Shown in pieces: positions 40,695 to 49,800 of a stretch of DNA of 64,000 nt. Under the pieces are notes generated by a model. It did not search any database. It was not told the DNA's origin and was given only the letters and a program-made list of their open reading frames with translations. Each line of letters begins with the position of its first letter. Position 1 is the stretch's first letter. The translations under genes were made by a program, and so were the position numbers. The DNA is from an uncultured Fibrobacter sp. Lineage in GTDB: Bacteria > Fibrobacterota > Fibrobacteria > Fibrobacterales > Fibrobacteraceae. Location: assembly GCF_900316465.1 (NCBI RefSeq), contig NZ_ONDD01000008.1:1-64000 (forward strand), given 5' to 3'.

Positions 40695-43550
40695 TTATCG
40701 CGTCACGATGACACGGTTTGCAAACAGGACCTTTTTGCCGTTATCAACGCGCACGAAGTAGCTACCCTTCGCCTTCACCAGATCCTTGACCGGAATCGTC
40801 GTAGAACTGCTGTAATAGCGGCTATAAAGTTTCTTGCCGCGCATGTCGAAAACGCTCACGCGGGCAGCACTTGCATTCAGGCGGAGTTCCAGATTCCCGT
40901 GGCTGTAGCCGACAGAAGCATCTGCCACCGTTTTTGCAGCCGGAGCAACCTTTGTTGTACCGTCGGAATTGGACGTACCCATTTCCCAATTGCTGGGGAC
41001 GCGGGCTGCGATGCCGCGACCCGCCGTACTCATGTAAACCACGCCGTAGGTGTTCATGTCACCCATCACGAACTCGCCATTTGCAAGGCCGCCATATTCA
41101 TGGCCGTCGTCATTCACGCGAGTCCAGGTTTTACCCTTATCGTCAGAGCCGAACACACCCGTCACTTTACCGACAGTTGCAAACACATAAATCGCCGGAT
41201 AGCCGCCCTTTTCCTTGGGAGCGCCAAAGCCCACCGCTTCGCAGTAACCGACACCTTCAACCGCAGCCCAAGTGGCACCGCCATCGGTTGAATGCAACAG
41301 CTTTCCACTAGCGGGCGTACCATTCGACGGATCCTGAATAGCGACAGGCAGCCACAAGTCGCCCTCGTAGCCCGGAATGGCACGGAACTTTTTGAATGCG
41401 CTTTCACCAGGCGTACTCACAGCCTTGAAGCTTGCGCCCGCATCGGTACTCTTGTAGAACTTGCCGTCCGCCTTGGTGTAGGCATAGAATACTTCGTCGT
41501 TTTCAGGATCGCCCACCACGTAGGCGGTGTTGTCGATACCCGACACCTTTTCCCAGGTCGTGCCGTTGTAATTGCGATAGACATCGGTCGTTCCTTCCAT
41601 CGGAACCCAGATAGTGTAAGTACCTTTTGCCGAAAGAGCCACAGTACCCTTGGCTGCGTTCTTGTCAGGTCCTGTATAAGTTTCCACCGTCCAAGTCTTA
41701 CCCGAGTCAAGGGAATACTGCACCGGAGCAATGGGTATGTCATTGTACAGGCCTTCGTAGGCGCGCTTGTCTGCCACCTTGGCCAATTTGCCACTCTTGG
41801 GAGCATAAGCAAGGCCCTGCGTCGTACCCAACGACACATAATCGCCGCCAACATTCGTCTTGTGCCTGAATGCCGGATATTTTGCGATGTCATCGTGACG
41901 GAATCCGTCGTAGTCACCGATGATCGAAACCATCGGGCCGCCCGGAATACTCACTACTTCGAAAGGCACCGTTTCTTCGACGCCATGCGCCGAGAAATGC
42001 CACACCTGGTTCATGGTGAGTTGCGGTTCTTCCCAAGAATTCTCCGCTTCCTTGTACACATAATCGCTCAGGTTGTCGCAGCGGAAAATACCGTTACCCG
42101 AAGTCACAAAGACGCGGTTGTTGTCGAACGGATCCATGGCAACGCTACCGGACCAGTGAATAGAACCGTTATGCATCCAGCCAATTCCATTGGCATCCAT
42201 CTGCTTGGTCGTCGGATACACACCGCCTTCCATCCAGTAATACTTGAAGCTTGCAATCCAGGTTTTGCCGCCATCGGTCGTGTGGTAAATGTTAGTACCC
42301 CACTGGTCGCTCCACTTGCCGCTGGTATCGCTCGTGGCCGTGTACCAGAACTGCGGACCGCGGTAACCTTCGGTCGTCACCACCATTTCATTTGCATTTT
42401 TCGGATTGATTGCAATACCGCCATAAGGGGCAATGTAGGGGTAATATTCTTCGCAAGTCTTGCCGGTGCCGCCTGCGGCTTCGCAGTCGACCATGCCTTT
42501 CACGTCCACTTTGTCGTACTTGGCATCGCCGCCTTCGTCCAGGAAGTTTTCCGGAGAAACGTCGGACCAAGTCGCCGACGCCACATCAAGCTGCAGCACC
42601 GCACCGCGACCAAAACCATCGTAAATCATGCCCCAGCCTTCGTCCCACATCATGGAATGCGGGCCTGCGCCATCGGCAAAAGTCACCGTCATCTTCGAGC
42701 CATCGCCCGAAACCACCGCACGCTGCGGCATCAGGCGCACCATGCTCCCGCCGGCCGTGCGGCGCAGCGAATCGGGAATCGGCAAGGCCGTCCAGCTTGC
42801 ACCGCCGTCGGTCGAGGTGAAGACGTTTTCAAACGTGCCCTTGGCCGTCGTCCCCTCACGCAAGAATCCGGCATACATCACCTTCGAGCTGCCTGGAGCA
42901 TACTGCACAAAGCTGAATCCCGAGCCATTCCAAGTCGTATCGCTACCGGCCGCTGTTTTCCATGCATCCACATGGCTCCAGCTTGAACCGTTGTCCGTCG
43001 ATTTCCAAAGGCCCTTGTTCTTGGAACCGTAGAACATAATTTTGGAATCGTTCGGGTCGACCGCCAAGGCCTCGCCGTTTCCGCGGCCCATGCCGTTGCC
43101 GTGTGCACCAAAGCGCGCCACCTTGGTGCCCTTGGTCCCGTCTTCGTCCCAAGTGTAAATCACTTCCCAAGATTCGCCCTTGTCCTTACTACGCAAGAAT
43201 GCGGTGCGGCCGCTATTCCAGTAACTGGTTCCCGCCACCATATAAACGACGCCCGATTCCTGCGGGTCAACGGCAATGGCCTCGATTCCCAAAAGGCCGC
43301 GCTCGGAAACATCGACCCAGTCCATCATCGATTCCCAGCGGGCAGTCGATTCGTTCCAGCGGTACGCGCCGCCCACGTCCGTGCGGGCATAGAAAAGTCC
43401 CTTGTCGACCGGAGAAGCTATCACGGCGGAGACGAATCCACCCCCGCCCATGCTCACGTTACTCCAATTGAATTCCGCCGTAGCTGCCTGCGAAAGTGCG
43501 GCAGCCGCCATTATTGTCAAAACAGTTTGTTTTGCGCCAAATTTTTTCAT
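40695..43550 (-). CDS. GH74 xyloglucanase-type secreted enzyme
   Basis: 951 aa from ATG 43550 (GGGA 5 nt upstream). Signal peptide cleaved near SQAATAEF. The two seven-bladed propellers of GH74 are visible as many Asp-box/BNR motifs (SKDKGESW, STDNGSSW, STDGGASW, TTDGGKTW, STDGGATW). ARTDVGGAYRWN and IIGDYDGFRHDD are the segments carrying the two catalytic Asp in the family. GH74 enzymes cut the beta-1,4-glucan backbone of xyloglucan. The C-terminal 75 residues (RVSVFDMRGKKLYSRYY then SYFVRVDNGKKV) look like a type IX sorting domain, so the enzyme is probably exported and anchored at the surface. It works with the GH5 enzyme and GH94 on plant cell wall glucans. Confidence 0.9.
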   Translation of the reverse strand: MKKFGAKQTVLTIMAAAALSQAATAEFNWSNVSMGGGGFVSAVIASPVDKGLFYARTDVGGAYRWNESTARWESMMDWVDVSERGLLGIEAIAVDPQESGVVYMVAGTSYWNSGRTAFLRSKDKGESWEVIYTWDEDGTKGTKVARFGAHGNGMGRGNGEALAVDPNDSKIMFYGSKNKGLWKSTDNGSSWSHVDAWKTAAGSDTTWNGSGFSFVQYAPGSSKVMYAGFLREGTTAKGTFENVFTSTDGGASWTALPIPDSLRRTAGGSMVRLMPQRAVVSGDGSKMTVTFADGAGPHSMMWDEGWGMIYDGFGRGAVLQLDVASATWSDVSPENFLDEGGDAKYDKVDVKGMVDCEAAGGTGKTCEEYYPYIAPYGGIAINPKNANEMVVTTEGYRGPQFWYTATSDTSGKWSDQWGTNIYHTTDGGKTWIASFKYYWMEGGVYPTTKQMDANGIGWMHNGSIHWSGSVAMDPFDNNRVFVTSGNGIFRCDNLSDYVYKEAENSWEEPQLTMNQVWHFSAHGVEETVPFEVVSIPGGPMVSIIGDYDGFRHDDIAKYPAFRHKTNVGGDYVSLGTTQGLAYAPKSGKLAKVADKRAYEGLYNDIPIAPVQYSLDSGKTWTVETYTGPDKNAAKGTVALSAKGTYTIWVPMEGTTDVYRNYNGTTWEKVSGIDNTAYVVGDPENDEVFYAYTKADGKFYKSTDAGASFKAVSTPGESAFKKFRAIPGYEGDLWLPVAIQDPSNGTPASGKLLHSTDGGATWAAVEGVGYCEAVGFGAPKEKGGYPAIYVFATVGKVTGVFGSDDKGKTWTRVNDDGHEYGGLANGEFVMGDMNTYGVVYMSTAGRGIAARVPSNWEMGTSNSDGTTKVAPAAKTVADASVGYSHGNLELRLNASAARVSVFDMRGKKLYSRYYSSSTTIPVKDLVKAKGSYFVRVDNGKKVLFANRVIVTR

Positions 43551-43687
43551 AATCATCCCAAAACACATGGGCACCACGCCCAATTTTCAAACTATAAAAT
43601 ACTTTCCGGAATCATGAAAAATCCAAATTTCAGGCATTCGCCCCAATATCCGTTTTGAGCCTTTCAACACCCCGCTTTTTCGAAACA

Positions 43688-43713
43688 AAAAATCCCGCTC
43701 AACGAGCGGGATT
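43688..43713 (-). terminator. Terminator of the giant repeat gene
   Basis: AATCCCGCTC-AAC-GAGCGGGATT with a T-run on the minus strand, about 90 nt past the stop at 43799. Confidence 0.85.
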
Positions 43714-43731
43714 CTTGAAATTCAGATTTTC

Positions 43732-43800
43732 AAATTTTGAAGGAAGCAAGCAGAGCAAGGCCGCAGGACCGACGCTTTGCGCTGCTTAATTCAAAATCTT
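43732..43800. repeat. Inverted-repeat-bounded segment at the stop codon of the giant gene
   Basis: ATTTTGAA (43734-43741) and TTCAAAAT (43790-43797) bound about 48 bp rich in GC-type mini-palindromes. Placement at a stop codon recalls the insert at 4322-4412. No direct duplication was seen. Confidence 0.35.
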
Positions 43801-46800
43801 ACTTTCTCTTGCGGCGCTTCTTGGCCTTACCCTTAGCCGGGGAATCTTCCTTCGGTTCTTCAGCCTTAGGTTCTTCCTTCTTTTCGGCCTTCTTGGTGTC
43901 GCCACCGCGGAGGTCCTTCATCTTGAAGGAAACGTTCACTTCAGCAGTCGTCACCTTGGAGGCGAGACCGGCCGGGTCACGTACCTTGAAGCTGAATTCG
44001 TCGAGGCCGGAGAAGCCCTTGTTCGGCATGTAGGTGAAGGAACCGTCACGTTCGTTCAGGTTGATCTTACCGTTACGCGGCTTCTGGACGAGCTGCACAG
44101 ACACCGGCTTTTCGCCATCGGCGTCCGTCACGCCAGACATCAGACCTTCGGAGGCGCTCACCTTGAGTTCTTCGCCTTCCTGAGTCATGTAAGTCTGCGG
44201 GTTAGCTTCCGGAGCATCGTTCACGGCAATCACAGTGAAGAGAGCAGACTTGGAAGCCTTAGCGCCATCCGGGTCAGTCACCGTGAAGGTAATCTTTTCC
44301 GGCTTGCCGTTCCAGTTCGGGTGCGGCTGAGCAACCGTAGCGGTCTTCTTGAACTTGTCATACTTCACGGTCAAGAACTTGTTGCCAGTGAAGGTCCACT
44401 TGAGTTCGTCGAAGCGGTTGTCCTTATCGCGGGCAAACTGGTCGAGCTTGATCACAGCCACAACACCATTGTTGTCGTCTTCCTTGATCGTGTGGTCAGG
44501 AATATCGCGCATGATCGGGGCGGCATTCACATGCTTCACCACGAACTTGACCATGGCCTTATCGGAACCACCAGCCGGGTCCTTAGCAGTGAAGATGAGC
44601 GTTTCGTCACCGAACCAGTCAGCCTTCTTCGGCTTCACGATAGCTTCACGGTTGCTATTGATCTGCACGGCGAGGTTCTTGGCGCCAGTGACACCCCAAC
44701 GGATTTCGCTAACCTTATGGTCAGGGTCAGACACATAGTTGTCAAGCTTGATCGGCTTGAAGGTAGTGCCCTGCAGGGTTTCCTGGCCAGGAATTTCCTT
44801 CACGATCGGCGGGTCGTTCACGGGCTTCACCGTGTACTTCACCTGAATAGAGGCGCTTTCGCCAGCCGGGTCAAACACGTTCACAGTCACGACTTCCATA
44901 CCGTTCCAGTACGGGTTCGGAGTTTCGGCATGGAGAACACCCTTTTCGTCGATAGAGAAGTTCATTTCATGCTTCACAGCCGGGCCGTTCTTGCCAGCCT
45001 TCTTACCCTTAATAGCCGGGACTTCGTTATCAAGCGTCCAAACAAGTTCTTCGAGCTTGTTATCCGGATCGCTTACGACCTTGCTGAAGTCGAACGGAGC
45101 AAAAGTCTTCTTTTCTTCGATTACGAACGGCTGAACCGGCTTGAGAGTCGGCGGGTCGTTCACAGCTACCACTTCGAAGGTAGCCTGCGTAGAAGCAGAG
45201 GCACCGGCGATATCCTTCACCGTGAAGGTGAGGGTTTCCTTACCGAACCAGTTCGGGTTCGGAGTCAGGATCTGGGCGCGGCTGCCCTTGATATCAACCT
45301 TAAGGTCCTTATTGCCAGTAACAGTCCAGCGAAGTTCGTTCGGCTTGTTATCCGGGTCTTCAGCAACCTTGGAGAGGTCCACAATTTCGAAGCGTTCCTT
45401 TTCCTTGACTCTCTGGCCAGCGATGTGCTTCACGACCGGCGGGTCGTTCACCGGAGTCACTTCGTATGTAATCTGCTGAGATGCACGAGCGCCTTCCGGG
45501 TCATACACGTCAATCTTGACCTTTTCAGTACCACTCCAGAACTTGTCCGGAGTCGTAACGACGAGTTCCTTCTTGGCATTCACGAAGGCCTTGAGAGAAC
45601 GGGCCGGAGCAACTTCAATCTTCAAAGCGGAGAGCGGATGATCCGGATCAGAAATGAACTGAGACAGATCGAGCGGCTTGAAGTGTTCCTTTTCCTGAAT
45701 GCTCTGGATAGCGATCGGCTTGATTTCCGGAGCGTCGTTCACGGATTCAACCTTGAAGTTCACGGTCTTGGAATCAGAAGCGCCTTCCGGATCCTTCACA
45801 GTGAAGGTCACGTTGCGTTCACCATTCCAGTACTTGTTGTCAATCTTGACGCGAGCAATGTTACGGCTATCGATTTCAATCTGGAATTCGTCAACCGGAA
45901 CAGGTGCCGGTTCTTCAGCCTTTTCATCCTTGCCCTTCTTACCCTTCTTGGCAGGCTTCTTAGCCGGCTTCGGAGCAGGAGCGGCACCCACCTTGGCGAC
46001 CTTGACGGACCAAGTGAGTTCAGAAAGCTTGTGGTCAGGATCGTGCACGAACTTGTTCAGGTCAATTTCCTTGAACGTACCCTTTTCCTTGATTCTCTGG
46101 TCCGGAATCTGCTTGAGTACCGGAGCGTCATTCACAGAGGTAATTTCGTAGGTAATCGTCTGAGAAGATTCTGCACCATCCGGGTCCTTCACGATGAGGA
46201 CCATGGTTTCCGGAGCGCACCAGAAGTTCTTATCCGGAGCAGAAACGGTAAGCACGCGGCTCGGAGAAATTTCAGCCTTGAGCTGACGGTTGCCGGAAAC
46301 GGTCCACTTCAGTTCGCTCGGCTTGTTATCCGGGTCCTTCACGTATTCGTCAAGCTTGATCTGCTTGAAGAGTTCCTTTTCCTTGATCTTCTGGTCAGGA
46401 ATCTTCTTGGAGATGACAGGAGGATCGTTCACGCGAGACACTTCGAAGAGCATCTTGTGGTTGGCAGAAGCGCCTTCCGGGTCAGTCACGGTGAAGGTCA
46501 CCGTTTCCTTACCGTTCCACTGCGGATCAGGCACAGTCACCTTCACTGTGTTGTCTTTGAGCATGTTCAACTTGAGGAACTTGTTGCCAGAGACAGACCA
46601 CTTGAGCTGCGAAGCCTTGTGATCCGGATCAGAAGCAAGATTCGTGAGGTCGATTGTTCTGAACACGCCATTTTCGCGGATGGATTCACCACGCGGAGCG
46701 CTAGAAGAAATAACCGGCGGGTCGTTGATAGAACGGACTTCATAATGAGCGGTCTTGGATGCCTTTGCACCTTCCGGGTCAGTGACCGTGAAGGTAATGT

Positions 46801-49800
46801 CGGCAGCACCGTTCCAGTACTTGTCCGGAATAGCAATCGTTGCAACATGGTTGTTGTCAACCTTTACAGTCAGACCAGGCTTGTTGCTAGCAGGTTCAGC
46901 TGCGGCAGCGCCCTTCTTGCCCTTGGCAGCCGGAGCGGCAGCAGACTTGGCCTTCACATCGAAGGTCCACTTGAGTTCGCTGTTCTTGTGGTCTGGATCC
47001 TTGACGAGATCGTCAAGCTTGATCTGCTGGAACTGTCTCTTTTCGTCGATGGACTGGTCCTTGAGTTCGCGAACGAACTGCGGAGCATCGTTCACCGATT
47101 CCACCGTGAAGGTCACGGAACGGCTATCCGTTGCGCCTTCCGGGTCAGAAACAGAGAACTTCACCGTTTCAGAACCATGCCAGTGCGGGTTCGGCGGAGT
47201 TACAGACACATTGTGGCTGGCATCCATGGCAACCTTGAGTTCCTTGGCGCCTTCAATCTTCCACTTGAGCTTGGCCTTCGGGTGATCAAGGTCTTCGACA
47301 TAGTTGTCGAGAGCGATAGACTTGAAGCTACCCTTTTCCTTGATGGTCTGGTTAGCAATGTCCTTCATGACCGGCGGGTCGTTAATAGAGGTCACGGAGT
47401 AAGAAGCCGTAGCCTTGGCAGAAGCGCCTTCCGGGTCAGTCACCGTGAAGGTCAGAGTTTCCTTACCGTTCCACATCGGGTTCGGAGCCTTGACAGACAC
47501 GTTGCCGTCATTGTCGATATTGACCTTGAGGTCCTTGTTACCAGAGACGTCGATCTTGAGACGGCCATACGGATGATCAGGATCCTTGATGAGCTGCTTC
47601 AGGTTGAAGGACTTGAAGGTTTCCTTTTCCTTGACATTCTGGTCATCAATCTTGCCGATGGTCGGAGCGTCGTTCACGGACTGCACGGTAAAGGTTGCAG
47701 TGCAATGAGCCTTGCCGCCATCCGGGTCTTCCACGCGGAAGGTAATTTCTTCAGAACCATTCCAGTACTTGTCCGGAATAGCGATCTTAGCCATGCGAGA
47801 GCCATCGACCGTCACCTTCAGCTTCGGAGTGTAGCCCTTCGGAGCACCCTTGGCCGGCTTCACGTCAAAGTTCCAAGTGAGCTGATCCTGCTTGTGGTCA
47901 GCATCCTTAACGATGTCGTTCAGGTTGATGATAGCGAATTCACGCTTTTCAGGAATGCTCTGATCCTTGATCGGCTTCACGAATTCAGGAATATCGTTGA
48001 CGGATTCAACATTGAAGGTCACCGTACGCTTGTCAGAGGCGCCTTCCGGGTCAGTGACCGTGAAGGTAATCTTTTCAGTACCGTTCCAGTACTTGTTCGG
48101 AGTCGTAATGGTTGCAACATGCTTCGGGTCGATCACGACCTTCAGGTCCTTGTTACCAGAAACAGTCCACTTGAGCTTGGAGTTGTCGTGGTCTTCGTCG
48201 CTCACAAACTTGTCAAGTTCGATAGGCTTGAATTCGCCCTTTTCCTTGATGGTCTGGTTTGCAATATCCTTCATGACCGGAGCGTCGTTGATGGACTTCA
48301 CCGTGAACACGGCGTCAGACTTGGCGGAAGCGCCTTCCGGGTCGGTTACTGTGAAGGTCACCTTTTCAGAACCGTTCCAGTTCTTGGCAGGCATCTTGAT
48401 GGTAGCAACGCCGCCGGCAATATCAATCTTGAGCTGCTTGTTGCCAGAGACGGTCCACTTGAGCTGTTCGAACTTGTGGTCCGGATCAGAAGCGTAGTCC
48501 GTGAGCTTGATAGAAGCAAATTCGTGCTTTTCTTCAATCATCTGGTCAGGAATCTTCTTCAGGGTCGGCACGTCGTTTACAGACTGCACCGTGAAGAGAG
48601 CCTTAGAGGTAGCCTTGGCGCCTTCAGGGTCAGTGACCGTGAAGGTGATTTCGTCAGCACCGTTCCAGTACTTGTTCGGAATCTTGATGTTGGCCACATG
48701 CTGGGCATCGATTTCAACCGTGAGGCCAGCGTTCTTGCCGTTGGCAGACTTCACGTCAACTGTGAACTGAAGGTCAGAAAGCTTGTTATCGAGGTCGCGA
48801 ACCATTTCGCTAAGCTTGACCGGCTTGAACTGTTCCTTTTCCTTGATGGTCTGCGGAGCAACCTGCTTCGTGAATTCCGGAACGTCGTTCACGGATTCAA
48901 CAGTGTAAGCAACAGAGCGTTCGTCAGTAGCACCTTCAGGGTCAGTTACCTTGATGGTGAGAGTTTCAGAACCGTTCCACTGCGGGCTAGGCGGAGTCAC
49001 CTTCAGCACGCGGCCTTCGAGGGACACCTTGAGTTCGCGATTGCCCGTAACAGTCCACTTGAGTTTGTCCTTAGAGTGGTCAAGGTCGTCGACATACTTG
49101 TCGAGTTCGACCGGCTTGAAGGACCCCTTTTCCTTGATGGTCTGTTCAGCAATATCCTTCATGGCCGGCGGGTCGTTGATAGACTTGATAGCGAGCTTGA
49201 ACGAAGTAGAAGCCTTGCCGCCTTCGGGGTCGGTAGCAGTCAGGGTAATGGTTTCGGAACCGTTCCAGAGTTCGGACGGAGTCTTGAAAGAAATTTCGCG
49301 AGTCTTATTATTCAGGTTAACCTTGATGTCCTTGTTACCTGCGATGTCGATCTTCAACTGGGAGAGATCGTGGTCGGCATCGGAGAGATAGTCATCAAGC
49401 ATGACAGAAGAGAATTCATTCTTTTCTTCGATAGTCTGGTCCGGAATCTTCTTGAACACAGGAATATCGTTAATGGACTTGACAGTAAATGTCACCTGCT
49501 GCTTGGCAGAAGCACCTTCCGGGTCAGTCACGGTGAAGGTTGCCACAGCGGTACCGTTCCAGCTCGGGTCCGGAATTTCGATAGAAGCAACATGGTCGTC
49601 ACCGATGTTTACAGACAAAGTACCGGACTGCGGTTCCTTGCCCTGGTGCTTCACGTCAGCTTCCCAAGAAAGTTCGGAATTCTTGTGGTCAGCATCCTTC
49701 ACGTATTCATCGAGCTTGATCTTAGCAAAGGTCTTCTTTTCGTCGATGGTCTGGTTCGGGATCTGCTTCACGAGCTGCGGCACATCGTTCACGGAGTTCA

